Numbered from the stretch's first letter, positions 34,538 through 44,022 are shown. The stretch: DNA of 64,000 nt from Pelomonas aquatica (GCF_026712205.1 NZ_JAPPUW010000013.1:62001-126000), one strand, 5' to 3'. Program-made: numbers and translations. The notes: generated by a model not told the origin, from the letters alone.

Positions 34538-36679
34538 ATGCGTTCCTTTGCCCTGGCGCCGCTCGCGGCCGCCTGCCTCTGTGTTTTTCCTGCCGCCGGC
34601 GCCCGCGCCGATGCGGCACCCGCCGACCCGTCCACCGCCGATGCCGGCACGTCCAGCCTGCAGCGCGTCGAAGTCACCGGCACGCGCCAGCGCCTGGATG
34701 CGGCGCGCAATGCGCTGTCGCCCGACACCGGCAGCAGCGTCTACCGCCTGGACAAGCAGGATCTGAAGAACCTGCCGCTGGGCGAAAGCACGCCGCTGAA
34801 CCAGGTGCTGCTGCAGACGCCCGGCGTCGTGCAGGACTCCTACGGCCAGCTGCATGTGCGCGGCGACCATGCCAATGTGCAGTACCGCATCAATGGCGTC
34901 ATCATTCCGGAGTCCATCAGCGGCTTCGGCCAGGCGCTGGAGACGCGCTTCGCGGACCACCTCAATGTGCTGACCGGCGCGCTGCCGGCCCAGTACGGCA
35001 TCCGCAACGCGGCCGTCGTGGACATCCAGAGCAAGGGCGACACGCCGGACCGCGGCGGCAGCGTCGGCCTGACGCTGGGCAGCCGTGGCCATGTGGAGAC
35101 GTCGCTGGAGCTGAGCGGCACGCAAGGCCAGCTGAACTATTTCCTGACCGGCTCGCTGCTGCGCAACGACGTCGGCATCGAGAACCCGACCGGCGCGCGC
35201 AACGCGCTGCACGACACGACGCGGCAGGCCAAGTCCTTCGGGCTGCTGTCCTATGTGCTGGGCGACGACAGCCGCGTCAGCCTGATGTTCGGCACCAGCA
35301 ACAACCGCTTCCAGATTCCCAACCTGGCCGGGCAGTCGCCCCGCTTCACGACCGACGGCCATGCGCCGCTCGACTCCGCCGCGCTGGACGCGCGCCAGAA
35401 CGAGAGCAACCGCTTCGTCGTCGCGAGCTACCAGGGCGCCATCGGCAGCCGGGTCGACTACCAGCTTTCCGTCTTCAACCGCATGACGGACGTGCACTAC
35501 CGGCCCGACGCCATCGGCGACCTGCAGTTCAACGGCATCGCCGCCGACATCCTGCGCCGCAACGACGCCAGCGGCCTGCAGGCCGACTTCAGCTACAAGC
35601 TCAACCCGGCCCACACGCTGCGCGCCGGCCTGTTCGCGCAGCAGGAGAAGGTCGACGTGGCCAACGGCGCCTCGGTGTTCCCGGCCGACGCCGACGGCAA
35701 CCAGAGCAGCGGCGTGCCGGTCTTCATCCAGGACGACTCGCGCATCAGCGGCCACCTGTGGAGCGCCTATCTGCAGGACGAGTGGCGGCCCGTCAAACCG
35801 CTGACGATCAACTACGGCCTGCGCTACGACCAGGTGCACACCGTCGTCGTCGAGCGGCAGTTCAGCCCGCGCCTGGGCCTGGTCTACGAGGCGTCCGAGA
35901 CGCTGCGCCTGCATGCCGGCTATGCGCGCTACTTCACGCCGCCGCCGACCGAGAAGATCGACACCACGTCGGTGGCCAAGTTCATCGGCACGACCAATGC
36001 GCTGCCGTCGGACGCCAACACCGCGGTGCGCTCCGAGCGCTCGGACTATTTCGACGCCGGCCTGTCCTTCCAGGCCTCGCCGCAGCTGACGCTCGGCATC
36101 GACGGCTACTACCGCAAGGTCAGGCATCTGCAGGACGAAGGCCAGTTCGGCAATGCGCTGATCTTCTCGGCCTTCAATTTCGAGCAGGGCCGCATCCACG
36201 GGCTGGACCTGTCGGCCACCTACAAGGGCGAGCGCTTGAGCGGCTACGTCAACCTCGGGCTGTCGCATGCGCGCGCCAAGGGCATCGAGAGCGGCCAGTT
36301 CAATTTCGGCCCGGACGAGCTGGACTACATCGCCAGCCACTGGGTGCACCTGGACCACGAGCAGCGCTTCAGCGGCTCGGCGGGCCTGTCCTACCGCTTC
36401 GGCGGCGGCCTGGTCGCCAGCTCCGACCTGCTGTTCGGCAGCGGCCTGCGCCGCGGCTTCGCCAACACCGGGCACCTGCCGGCCTACACCAGCGTGAACG
36501 CGGCGGTCGCCAAGACCTTCGACCTGGGGCAAGGCCTGGGCAAGTTCGACACGCGGCTGGCGGTCGTGAACCTGTTCGACCGCGTCTACCAGCTGCGCGA
36601 TGGCTCCGGCATCGGCGTCGGCGCGCCGCAGTTCGGCCTGCGTCGGTCGGTCTACGTGTCGGTCGGCAAGCCTTTCTGA
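34538..36679 (+). CDS. TonB-dependent outer-membrane receptor
   Basis: A 713-residue outer-membrane transporter that takes up a large or scarce ligand using TonB energy. A signal peptide (about 1-24) is followed by VEVTGTRQRLD, the plug domain (PLNQVLLQTPGVVQDSYGQLHVRG at about residues 87-110, and VLTGALPAQYGIRNAAVVDI) and a 22-strand-type barrel that ends in an aromatic residue (SVYVSVGKPF). The plug VRG and NPxYR-like NLFDRVYQLRDGSGIG motifs are intact. The ligand cannot be told; the small His/Cys protein before it suggests a metal or metal chelate. Confidence 0.9.
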   Translation: MRSFALAPLAAACLCVFPAAGARADAAPADPSTADAGTSSLQRVEVTGTRQRLDAARNALSPDTGSSVYRLDKQDLKNLPLGESTPLNQVLLQTPGVVQDSYGQLHVRGDHANVQYRINGVIIPESISGFGQALETRFADHLNVLTGALPAQYGIRNAAVVDIQSKGDTPDRGGSVGLTLGSRGHVETSLELSGTQGQLNYFLTGSLLRNDVGIENPTGARNALHDTTRQAKSFGLLSYVLGDDSRVSLMFGTSNNRFQIPNLAGQSPRFTTDGHAPLDSAALDARQNESNRFVVASYQGAIGSRVDYQLSVFNRMTDVHYRPDAIGDLQFNGIAADILRRNDASGLQADFSYKLNPAHTLRAGLFAQQEKVDVANGASVFPADADGNQSSGVPVFIQDDSRISGHLWSAYLQDEWRPVKPLTINYGLRYDQVHTVVVERQFSPRLGLVYEASETLRLHAGYARYFTPPPTEKIDTTSVAKFIGTTNALPSDANTAVRSERSDYFDAGLSFQASPQLTLGIDGYYRKVRHLQDEGQFGNALIFSAFNFEQGRIHGLDLSATYKGERLSGYVNLGLSHARAKGIESGQFNFGPDELDYIASHWVHLDHEQRFSGSAGLSYRFGGGLVASSDLLFGSGLRRGFANTGHLPAYTSVNAAVAKTFDLGQGLGKFDTRLAVVNLFDRVYQLRDGSGIGVGAPQFGLRRSVYVSVGKPF

Positions 36680-36826
36680 CCGACCCGCCGCGGCGCCGGG
36701 TATAACTCTGGTGCCTCGGCGCTCGCGCGGCGGGCGGCATGCACGCAAGCGGTGCCTCGCGCACCACGAGCCGCTGCCGAACCTGGGCGTGGAACTTGCG
36801 TCGTCCGGCAGGCACGAGGAGCGACG

Positions 36827-38260
36827 ATGCAGACCGCCTTTGACGAGATGAACGCCGCGGGCCGCGAGACCCGGCCCCACTACGCGGCCTATGCCCGCTG
36901 GCTGGCGGACCAGCCCGAGTCGCTGATGCGCGAGCGGCGCGAGCAGGCCGAGCTGATCTTCCGCCGCGTCGGCATCACCTTCGCGGTCTACGGCGACAAG
37001 GATGCGGGCGAAGGCACCGAGCGGTTGATTCCCTTCGACCTGATCCCGCGCGTCATCCCGGCGTCCGAGTGGACGTCCATGCAGGCCGGCCTGGCTCAGC
37101 GCGTGACCGCGCTGAACCGCTTCATCCACGACGTCTACCACGACCAGGAGATCCTGAAGGCCGGCATCGTGCCCGCCGAAGAGATCGTCAAGAACGCGCA
37201 GTTCCGCCCCGAGATGATGGGCGTGGACGTGCCGGGCAATGTCTACAGCCACATCGCCGGCGTCGACATCGTGCGCGCCGGCAATGCCGACGGCTCGGGC
37301 GACTACTACGTGCTGGAGGACAACCTGCGCGTGCCCTCGGGCGTGAGCTATATGCTGGAGAACCGCAAGATGATGATGCGGCTCTTCCCCGAGCTGTTCT
37401 CCCAGCACCGCGTGGCGCCGGTGGCGCACTACCCCGACCTGCTGCTGGACACGCTGCGCAGCGTCGCGCCGCCCGGCGTGGCCGACCCCACCGTCGTCGT
37501 CATGACGCCGGGCATGTACAACTCGGCCTACTTCGAGCACGCCTTCCTCGCGCAGCAGATGGGCGTGGAGCTGGTCGAGGGCCAGGACCTGTTCGTCGAC
37601 GGCGGCTTTGTGTACATGCGCACGACGCGCGGGCCTAAGCGCGTGGACGTCATCTACCGCCGCATCGACGACGACTTCCTCGACCCGCAGGTCTTCCGCG
37701 CCGATTCGCAGCTCGGCTGCGCCGGCCTGGTGGGCGCCTACAAGGCCGGCAAGGTGACGCTGTCCAACGCGATCGGCACGGGCATCGCGGACGACAAGTC
37801 CATCTACCCCTATGTGCCGAAGATGGTCGAGTTCTACCTCGGCGAGAAGCCCATCCTGCAGAACGTGCCGACCTATGTCTGCCGCGAGAAGGACGACCTG
37901 GCCTACACGCTGGCCCACCTGAGCGAGCTGGTCGTGAAAGAGGTGCACGGCGCCGGCGGCTACGGCATGCTGGTCGGGCCGGCGGCCACCAGGGACGAGG
38001 TCGAGGCCTTCCGCGCGCGGCTCATTGCCAACCCGGGCAACTACATCGCGCAGCCGACGCTGTCGCTGTCCACCTGCCCGACCTATGTCGAAGCCGGCAT
38101 CGCGCCGCGTCACATCGACCTGCGCCCCTTCGTGCTGTCGGGGTCCAGCGTGCGCATGGTGCCGGGCGGGCTCACCCGCGTTGCGTTGAAGGAAGGTTCA
38201 CTCGTGGTCAACAGCAGCCAGGGCGGCGGGACCAAGGACACCTGGGTTCTTGAAGACTGA
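36827..38260 (+). CDS. Circularly permuted ATP-grasp protein (CP_ATPgrasp, DUF404/DUF407 type)
   Basis: A 477-residue cytoplasmic ATP-grasp enzyme predicted to form an amide or peptide bond with ATP. Hallmarks are RLIPFDLIPRVIPASEW (about residues 64-80), NRFIHDVYHDQEIL, YVLEDNLRVPSGVSYMLENR (about 163-182), and the C-terminal ATP site region VVKEVHGAGGYGMLVGP with STCPTYVEAG. ATG at 36827 has GAGGAG seven bases upstream. It leads the first of two ATP-grasp/alpha-E/transglutaminase sets in this window. In the family literature (Iyer and colleagues) the product is predicted but not known. Confidence 0.92.
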   Translation: MQTAFDEMNAAGRETRPHYAAYARWLADQPESLMRERREQAELIFRRVGITFAVYGDKDAGEGTERLIPFDLIPRVIPASEWTSMQAGLAQRVTALNRFIHDVYHDQEILKAGIVPAEEIVKNAQFRPEMMGVDVPGNVYSHIAGVDIVRAGNADGSGDYYVLEDNLRVPSGVSYMLENRKMMMRLFPELFSQHRVAPVAHYPDLLLDTLRSVAPPGVADPTVVVMTPGMYNSAYFEHAFLAQQMGVELVEGQDLFVDGGFVYMRTTRGPKRVDVIYRRIDDDFLDPQVFRADSQLGCAGLVGAYKAGKVTLSNAIGTGIADDKSIYPYVPKMVEFYLGEKPILQNVPTYVCREKDDLAYTLAHLSELVVKEVHGAGGYGMLVGPAATRDEVEAFRARLIANPGNYIAQPTLSLSTCPTYVEAGIAPRHIDLRPFVLSGSSVRMVPGGLTRVALKEGSLVVNSSQGGGTKDTWVLED

Positions 38261-38274
38261 GAGAGGACTGAACG

Positions 38275-38433
38275 ATGCTTTCAAGAACCGCTGACCATCT
38301 CTTCTGGCTGAGCCGCTACATCGAAAGAGCCGGTCAAGCGCGAAGCGCTTGGGGCGAAGCCACAACACGGCGGCGCGCGCCAGCGCGCGCGGGGTTTTCG
38401 GCCAACGAAAGGGAGTCGAAGCATGCTGTCTAG
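38275..38433 (+). pseudogene. Duplicate 5' fragment of the alpha-E gene forming a 52-codon leader ORF
   Basis: Fourteen bases after the ATP-grasp stop, with GAGAGGA upstream, an ATG at 38275 opens a frame whose first 19 codons (MLSRTADHLFWLSRYIERA) are identical in protein to the start of the alpha-E gene at 38423. The two 57-base copies differ at ten positions, all silent. After codon 19 the frame runs through an unrelated G/C-rich spacer with two perfect hairpins (38336-38350 and 38373-38390) and stops at TAG 38431-38433, overlapping the true alpha-E start by 11 bases. It is probably a recombination scar, but the intact ribosome site and overlap also permit a translated leader. Confidence 0.75.
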
Positions 38434-39367
38434 GACTGCTGACCACCTGTTTTGGCTGAGCCGCTATATCGAACGGGCCGAAAACACCGCGCGGATGCTG
38501 GACATCGCCTACCAGACCTCGCTGCAGCCGCAGTCGGCCGACGAGTCCGAGCAGACCTGGCGCAGCCTGGTGTCCATCTCCGAGCTGAACGGCCTCTATG
38601 GCGCGAAGTATTCGGCGATCAACGGCCGCAACGTCATGGAGTTCATGGTGGCCGACGAGAACAACTTGTCGTCCATTTTCAACTGCCTGCGCGCCGCGCG
38701 CGAGAACGCGCGGGCCGTGCGCGGCGCGCTGACGACCGAGGTCTGGGAGACGATGAACCAGACCTGGCTGGAGTTCCGCCGCCTGCTGCGCGAGGGCGCG
38801 CTGGCGCGCGACCCGTCCCAGCTGTTCGAGTGGGTCAAATACCGCAGCCATCTGTCGCGCGGCGTGACGGTGGGCACGATGCTGCAGGACGAGGCCTTCC
38901 ACTTCATCCGCATCGGCTCCTTCCTGGAGCGCGCCGACAACACGGCGCGGCTGCTCGACGTGAAGTTCTATCGCCAGGAGCAGGCGCAAAGTGAGCACGA
39001 CGCCGCGCGGGACTTCTACTACTGGTCGGCCGTGCTGCGCTCGGTGTCGGGCTTCGAGATCTACCGCAGGGTCTACAGCAACGTCATCCAGCCCGACAAG
39101 GTCGCCGAGCTGCTGATCCTGCGCCCCGACATGCCGCGCTCGCTGTCGCACTGCATCACGCGCATGCTGGCCAACCTGAAGCGCGTGACCAATGCCCAGT
39201 CCGGCGAAACGCTGCGCCGCGCCGGCCGGCTGGAGGCGGAGCTGGCCTTCGGCCGCATCGACGAGATCCTGGCGGAGGGGCTGCATCCTTTCCTCGACGG
39301 ATTCCTGGCCGAGGTGGCGGACCTGGGTTCGCGGATCAGCGAGGACTTTCTGGTGCCGTCGGCTTGA
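38423..39367 (+). CDS. Alpha-E domain protein (DUF403)
   Basis: A 314-residue all-helical cytoplasmic protein that begins MLSRTADHLFWLSRYIERAE, the diagnostic alpha-E opening. Also seen are QTWLEFRRLL and FHFIRIGSFLERADNTARLLDVKFY (about residues 160-184), an internal echo of the N-terminal RYIERAENTARMLD motif. Alpha-E proteins regularly accompany circularly permuted ATP-grasp enzymes and transglutaminases, perhaps as the amine- or peptide-binding partner; the activity is not established. AAGGGAG precedes the ATG. The original operon link to the transglutaminase gene is now broken by a 545-bp inverted-repeat element. Confidence 0.92.
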   Translation: MLSRTADHLFWLSRYIERAENTARMLDIAYQTSLQPQSADESEQTWRSLVSISELNGLYGAKYSAINGRNVMEFMVADENNLSSIFNCLRAARENARAVRGALTTEVWETMNQTWLEFRRLLREGALARDPSQLFEWVKYRSHLSRGVTVGTMLQDEAFHFIRIGSFLERADNTARLLDVKFYRQEQAQSEHDAARDFYYWSAVLRSVSGFEIYRRVYSNVIQPDKVAELLILRPDMPRSLSHCITRMLANLKRVTNAQSGETLRRAGRLEAELAFGRIDEILAEGLHPFLDGFLAEVADLGSRISEDFLVPSA

Positions 39368-39456
39368 GGTGGTTCAGGCATGACCGATCTTTCGTGTGGT
39401 TTGTCGGAGGGTTGGTTTTTGGCAAGGCCCAGCCGGGAGTTCGCCCCGGCGGGCGA

Positions 39457-39484
39457 CCTTCTTTTTGAGCGACCAAAAAGAAGG
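39457..39484. repeat. Left internal hairpin of the inverted-repeat element
   Basis: CCTTCTTTTTG (39457-39467) pairs perfectly with CAAAAAGAAGG (39474-39484) around a six-base loop. The position mirrors the right palindrome relative to the element ends, but the arm sequences differ, so the fold rather than the sequence is kept. Confidence 0.8.
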
Positions 39485-39868
39485 CAAAAAGTCGTCCCCG
39501 AACCGCCCGGCCCTTGGCTTCGCAGCGGGCTGCCCTGCGGTGCTCGGTCCTTGAGGCCCTGTGCTCCTCGGCGGGCTCAAAGGGGGGGTGAAGGAACAGC
39601 CGGCGGCAGCCGGCTTGCGGGTTTGGCTGTTGGCTGTTCGGCTGCTGGCTGTTTGGGGTCTCCCCTTCTAAACCGCCGAGAAGCGCAGAAGCCCAGGGCG
39701 CGTGCGCCGCACGCTTCAACAACTGACTTCGCGCCCCTTTGTTTGAGTGCAGTGAGCGTAGCGAACGAAGCGAGTTGGGCGCGGCCCCGGGCTTCGAGCA
39801 TCGCAGGGCACCCCGACAGGGGCGGTTTTGCAGGGGCGCTTTGGCTTCGCCGCTCTTCGAGAACTTTG

Positions 39869-39898
39869 CCTACTTTCTTGTGCGCACAAGAAAGTAGG
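39869..39898. repeat. Right internal 30-bp perfect palindrome of the inverted-repeat element
   Basis: CCTACTTTCTTGTGC (39869-39883) is followed directly by its exact reverse complement (39884-39898). The counterpart of the left hairpin in the same element. Confidence 0.85.
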
Positions 39899-39989
39899 TC
39901 GCCCGCCGGGGCGAACTCCCGGCATGGGCCTCGCCAATAACCAACCCTCCAACGGACATCCAGCCCCTCGGGCGTAGTGAGCAAACCAA

Positions 39990-42900
39990 ATGAGCATCCA
40001 CGTCGCCCTCAAACACGTCACCCGCTACAAATACGACCGCCTGGTCAACCTCGGTCCCCAGGTCGTGCGCCTGCGCCCCGCGCCGCACTGCCGCACGCCC
40101 GTCCTCAGCTACTCGCTGCGCGTCGAGCCGAGCAACCACTTCATCAACTGGCAGCAGGACCCGTTCGCGAACTACCTGGCCCGCCTCGTCTTCCCCGAGA
40201 AGACTACCGAGTTCACCGTCACGGTGGACCTAGTCGCCGAGATGGCCGTCTACAACCCCTTCGACTTCTTCCTCGAACCGCAGGCTCAGCATTTCCCCTT
40301 CCAGTACGACGAGGCCCAGCAGATCGAGCTGGCTCCCTATCTGCAGGCACAAGCGGCCACGCCGCGGCTGGCCGCCTATCTGGCCGACATCCCGCGCACC
40401 GAGCGGCCGACGATCGACTTCCTCGTCGAGCTGAACCAGCGCGTGCAGAAGAGCGTGTCCTACCTGATCCGCCTGGAGCCCGGCGTGCAGGCGCCCGAGG
40501 AGACGCTGCAGAAGGCGTCCGGTTCCTGCCGCGACTCCGGCTGGCTGCTGGTCGAACTGCTGCGCCACCTGGGCCTGGCGGCGCGCTTCGTGTCGGGCTA
40601 TCTGATCCAGCTGACGCCCGACGAGAAGGCGTTGGACGGCCCTGAATACCAAGTGGGGGGCACCGAGGTCGACTTCACCGACCTGCATGCCTGGTGCGAG
40701 GTCTACCTGCCCGGCGCCGGCTGGATCGGGCTGGACCCGACCTCGGGCCTGCTGGCCGGCGAAGGCCACATCCCCGTGGCGGCCACGCCCACGCCGGGCA
40801 GTGCGGCGCCCATCAGCGGCGGTGTCGACAGGAGCGAGGTCGAGTTCGACCACGAGATGAGCGTCACGCGCATCTACGAGTCGCCGCGCGTGACCAAGCC
40901 CTACACCGACGCGCAATGGGCCGAGGTGCTCAAGCTCGGCCAGCAGGTGGACCGCGAACTGGCGGCCGGCGACGTGCGGCTGACGATGGGCGGCGAGCCC
41001 ACCTTCGTGTCCGTGGACGACCGCGATGCGCCGGAGTGGAACACCGAGGCCCTGGGCCCGACCAAGCGGGTCTACGCCCAGCAGCTCACGCACCGGCTGC
41101 GCGACGAATACGGCCAGGGCGGCTTCCTGCATTTCGGCCAGGGCAAGTGGTATCCGGGCGAGCAGCTGCCACGCTGGGCCCTGTCCATCTACTGGCGCGC
41201 CGACGGCCAGCCCTGCTGGCGCAACCCCGACTGGTTCGCCGACGAGCGCGAAGGCCACGCCTACACCAGCGACGACGCCAAGACCTTCATGGCCGCGCTG
41301 ACGCGCTGCCTGGGCCTGCCCGACACCCATGTGCGGCCCGGCTACGAGGACACCTGGTACTACCTGTGGCGCGAGCGCCGCCTGCCGGTCAACGTCGACC
41401 CCTTCGACTCGCGTCTGGACGACGAGCTGGAGCGCGTGCGCCTGCGCCGCGTGTTCGACCAGGGACTGTCCCATGTCGTCGGCTATGTGCTGCCGATCCG
41501 CCATGCCGGCGAACCGCCGCTCGGTGGCGCGCGCTGGCAGACCGGGCCCTGGTTCTTCCGCGACGAGCGCCTCTATCTCTTCCCCGGCGATTCGCCGATG
41601 GGCTGGCGGCTGCCGCTCGATTCCCTGCCCTGGGTCCGCCAGGGCGACTACCCCTATCTGATCGAGCAGGACCCGTTCGCACCGCGCGGCATGCTGCCCG
41701 CCGCGGCCACGCTGCGGGCGCAGACGCTGGGCGTCACGTCGGGCGGGCCGACGCCGGGGCTGCTGCGCGACGCGCGCGCGCTGGCCGGGACGGCAACGGG
41801 CGCCGCGGCCGGCGAGGAAGCTGCGCCGGCCCGCTTCGAGAGCGCCCATGGCATCACGCGCACGGCACTGTGCGTCGAGGCGCGCGATCCCCGACGGGCC
41901 AACGGCCCCGCGGCCGAGGCCCGGGGCCAGGCCAGCGGCGTGCTCTATGTCTTCATGCCGCCGCTGGAGAAGGTCGAGCATTACCTGGAGCTGCTGACGG
42001 CCGTCGAGGCGGCCTGCGAGGACACCGGCTTCAAGATCGTGCTGGAGGGCTACCCGCCGCCGCGCGACCCGCGCCTGAAGCTGCTGCAGGTCACGCCCGA
42101 CCCCGGCGTCATCGAGGTCAACATCCACCCGGCCCACGACTGGGGCGAGCTGGTCCAGCACACCGAATTCCTCTACGAAGCCGCACGGCTGTCGCGGCTG
42201 TCCAGCGAGAAGTTCATGATCGACGGCCGCCACGGCGGCACCGGCGGCGGCAACCACTTCGTGCTGGGCGGCGCCACGCCGGCCGACTCGCCCTTCCTGC
42301 GCCGGCCCGCGCTGCTGGCCTCGCTGCTGGCCTACTGGCACAACCACCCGTCGCTCAGTTATCTGTTCAGCGGCCTCTTCATCGGCCCCACCAGTCAGGC
42401 GCCGCGCGTGGACGAGGCACGCAACGACCAGCTGCGCGAGCTGGAGATCGCGCTGAACGAGATCCACGAGCTGGGCAGCGATGCGCCGCCGTGGCTGATC
42501 GACCGCACGCTGCGTAACGTCCTCGTCGACGTGACCGGCAACACCCACCGCAGCGAGTTCTGCATCGACAAGCTCTACTCGCCGGACTCGGCCACCGGCC
42601 GCCTCGGCCTTCTGGAGCTGCGCGCCTTCGAGATGCCGCCGCATGCGCGCATGAGCATCGTGCAGCAGCTGCTGCTGCGCGCGCTGGTGGCGCGCTTCTG
42701 GACCCAGCCCTACCGCGCGCCGCTGGTGCGCTGGGGCACCGAACTGCACGACCGCTGGCTGCTGCCCCACTTCGTGCAGGAGGACTTCGCCGACGTGATG
42801 CAGGACATGGCCCAGGCCGGCCATGCGATGGACGCCGCGTGGTTCGCGCCGCATGTCGAGTTCCGCTTCCCGAAGTACGGCGAGTTCGCCGCGCGCGGCG

Positions 42901-43409
42901 TGCATGTGACGCTGCGCGGCGCGCTGGAGCCCTGGCATGTGATGGGCGAGGAAGGCTCGGCCGGCGGCACGGTGCGCTATGTGGACTCGTCGCTGGAGCG
43001 GCTGGAGATGCACGTCAGCGGCCTCGTGGACCCGCGCCATCGCGTTACCGTCAACGGCCAGCCGCTGCCGCTGCAGCCGACCGGCCGCGTCGGCGAGTTC
43101 GTCTGCGGCGTGCGCTACCGCGCCTGGCTGCCGCCCTCGGCCCTGCACCCGACCATCGGCATCCACGCGCCGCTGACGGTGGACCTCGTCGACACCTGGC
43201 AGCAGAAGTCGCTGGGCGGCTGCCGCTACTTCGTCGCCCACCCGGGCGGCCGCAACTACGCGACGCTGCCGGTCAACGCCTACGAGGCCGAGAGCCGGCG
43301 CCTCGCGCGCTTCGCGGCCATCGGGCATTCGCCCGGCCGCGTCGACGTGGGCGAGCCGCGGCGCAGCCTGGAGTTCCCGTTCACGCTGGATCTGCGCAAG
43401 GCGGGGTGA
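39990..43409 (+). CDS. Transglutaminase-like domain fused to DUF2126
   Basis: A 1139-residue cytoplasmic protein. An N-terminal bacterial transglutaminase N domain (about 1-85, [22 protein letters not shown]) leads to a papain-fold core with the triad [10 protein letters not shown] (Cys near 179), [11 protein letters not shown] (His near 231) and IGLDPTSG (Asp near 248). The rest (about 290-1139) is DUF2126, with [45 protein letters not shown] and [15 protein letters not shown]. This fused form is standard in ATP-grasp/alpha-E clusters and is thought to process or ligate a peptide product. The ribosome site is weak. It follows the inverted-repeat element by 39 bp. Confidence 0.92.
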   Translation: MSIHVALKHVTRYKYDRLVNLGPQVVRLRPAPHCRTPVLSYSLRVEPSNHFINWQQDPFANYLARLVFPEKTTEFTVTVDLVAEMAVYNPFDFFLEPQAQHFPFQYDEAQQIELAPYLQAQAATPRLAAYLADIPRTERPTIDFLVELNQRVQKSVSYLIRLEPGVQAPEETLQKASGSCRDSGWLLVELLRHLGLAARFVSGYLIQLTPDEKALDGPEYQVGGTEVDFTDLHAWCEVYLPGAGWIGLDPTSGLLAGEGHIPVAATPTPGSAAPISGGVDRSEVEFDHEMSVTRIYESPRVTKPYTDAQWAEVLKLGQQVDRELAAGDVRLTMGGEPTFVSVDDRDAPEWNTEALGPTKRVYAQQLTHRLRDEYGQGGFLHFGQGKWYPGEQLPRWALSIYWRADGQPCWRNPDWFADEREGHAYTSDDAKTFMAALTRCLGLPDTHVRPGYEDTWYYLWRERRLPVNVDPFDSRLDDELERVRLRRVFDQGLSHVVGYVLPIRHAGEPPLGGARWQTGPWFFRDERLYLFPGDSPMGWRLPLDSLPWVRQGDYPYLIEQDPFAPRGMLPAAATLRAQTLGVTSGGPTPGLLRDARALAGTATGAAAGEEAAPARFESAHGITRTALCVEARDPRRANGPAAEARGQASGVLYVFMPPLEKVEHYLELLTAVEAACEDTGFKIVLEGYPPPRDPRLKLLQVTPDPGVIEVNIHPAHDWGELVQHTEFLYEAARLSRLSSEKFMIDGRHGGTGGGNHFVLGGATPADSPFLRRPALLASLLAYWHNHPSLSYLFSGLFIGPTSQAPRVDEARNDQLRELEIALNEIHELGSDAPPWLIDRTLRNVLVDVTGNTHRSEFCIDKLYSPDSATGRLGLLELRAFEMPPHARMSIVQQLLLRALVARFWTQPYRAPLVRWGTELHDRWLLPHFVQEDFADVMQDMAQAGHAMDAAWFAPHVEFRFPKYGEFAARGVHVTLRGALEPWHVMGEEGSAGGTVRYVDSSLERLEMHVSGLVDPRHRVTVNGQPLPLQPTGRVGEFVCGVRYRAWLPPSALHPTIGIHAPLTVDLVDTWQQKSLGGCRYFVAHPGGRNYATLPVNAYEAESRRLARFAAIGHSPGRVDVGEPRRSLEFPFTLDLRKAG

Positions 43410-43411
43410 TG

Positions 43412-43429
43412 TAGCACAATTGCGCTACT
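43412..43429. promoter_or_regulatory. Near-palindrome upstream of the toxin-antitoxin pair, probable operator
   Basis: GTAGCACAATTGCGCTAC is an 18-bp palindrome broken only by one symmetric mismatched pair. It lies in the 39-bp gap between the transglutaminase stop and the antitoxin start. Ribbon-helix-helix antitoxins normally bind such sites to repress their own operon, so this is the likely autoregulatory operator. Confidence 0.55.
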
Positions 43430-43448
43430 CATCTGCAGGAGCAGCGCC

Positions 43449-43730
43449 ATGTCGACGACCACCATCCGCCTCGATGACGACCTCAAGGAGCGAGTGAGCG
43501 AGGCGGCCGCGCGCGCCGGCAAGACGGCGCACGCCTTCATCCGCGACGCCATCGCCGAATCGGTCGAGCAGGCGGAGTTCGATGCCGAGATGGACCGCAT
43601 CTGCGAGGAGCGCTGGGCGGAGTTCCTGAAGACCGGCGAGGCCATCCCGTGGGAGGAGGTCAAGGCCTATATGAAGGCGACTGCCGCTGGCGAGAAAGCC
43701 GAGCGCCCCGTGCCGAGGAAGATCTTCTGA
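43449..43730 (+). CDS. Ribbon-helix-helix antitoxin
   Basis: A 93-residue protein that starts STTTIRLDDDLKERVSEAAARAGKTAHAFIRDAI, the CopG/RHH DNA-binding fold (residues 2-38), followed by an acidic helical tail with EERWAEFLKTGEAIPWEEVKAYM that would wrap the toxin. GCAGGAG precedes the ATG. Its TGA overlaps the toxin ATG by one base, so the two are co-translated. It should neutralise the toxin and repress the operon through the upstream palindrome. Confidence 0.88.
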   Translation: MSTTTIRLDDDLKERVSEAAARAGKTAHAFIRDAIAESVEQAEFDAEMDRICEERWAEFLKTGEAIPWEEVKAYMKATAAGEKAERPVPRKIF

Positions 43731-44014
43731 TGACGGCGGTCCAGTTCACGCCGTTTGCGCTGGCTGACCTGGAGCGGATTCGAGATTTCCTGCGAGTGCA
43801 TGACCCCGACAACATCGAGGACCGAATCGATGAATTGTTGGAGGGCCTTGATGTGCTGACCCATGCGCCGGAAATTGGTCGTCGGGCAGGGGCGAAGTCG
43901 AGGGAACTGGTGATTGGCCGTGCGGCGCGCGGCTATGTCGTCCGCTACGAATACATGCCACGCATCGATACCGTTTTCGTGACGCAGGTGCGCCACCAGC
44001 GCGAATCTCGCTGA
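43730..44014 (+). CDS. RelE/ParE-superfamily toxin
   Basis: A 94-residue basic protein with the compact ParE/RelE fold signature: VQFTPFALADLERIRDFL at the start, APEIGRRAGAKSRELVIGRAARGYVVRYEY in the middle and a final strand DTVFVTQVRHQRE. The Arg and His pattern at the C-terminus fits ParE-like (gyrase-inhibiting) or RelE-like (mRNA-cleaving) members; which one cannot be decided by eye. G+C appears lower than in the flanking genes, which suggests acquisition. It overlaps the antitoxin by one base. Confidence 0.87.
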   Translation: MTAVQFTPFALADLERIRDFLRVHDPDNIEDRIDELLEGLDVLTHAPEIGRRAGAKSRELVIGRAARGYVVRYEYMPRIDTVFVTQVRHQRESR

Positions 44015-44022
44015 CCCATCCC

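Larger units (their letters stand above)
39406..39950. mobile_element. 545-bp non-coding element with ~54-bp terminal inverted repeats and paired hairpins
   Basis: The ends 39406-39459 and 39896-39950 are near-perfect inverted repeats (both read GGAGGGTTGGTT, then GCCGGGAGTTCGCCCCGGCG inward) with only a few changes and one gap. Just inside each end is a strong hairpin with A/T-rich arms. Further inward a shorter, imperfect match persists (TGCCCTGCGGTGCTCG near the left, TGCCCTGCGATGCTCG inverted near the right). The centre holds four GGCTGTT-like units (39625-39653). No transposase is encoded; open frames inside look like noise. It appears to be two inverted copies of an interspersed repeat or a MITE-like unit. 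It fills nearly all of the 622-bp gap between the alpha-E and transglutaminase genes. Confidence 0.75.

Noticed and set aside
34397..38113. Minus-strand open frame of about 1238 codons over the TonB receptor and ATP-grasp genes
   Set aside because: It spans two well-supported plus-strand genes and their spacer, lacks any family motif and is explained by high G+C.
39380..39940. Plus- and minus-strand open frames inside the inverted-repeat element
   Set aside because: They run through the terminal repeats and hairpins, have no family motif and no ribosome site; the stretch is better explained as a non-coding repeat.
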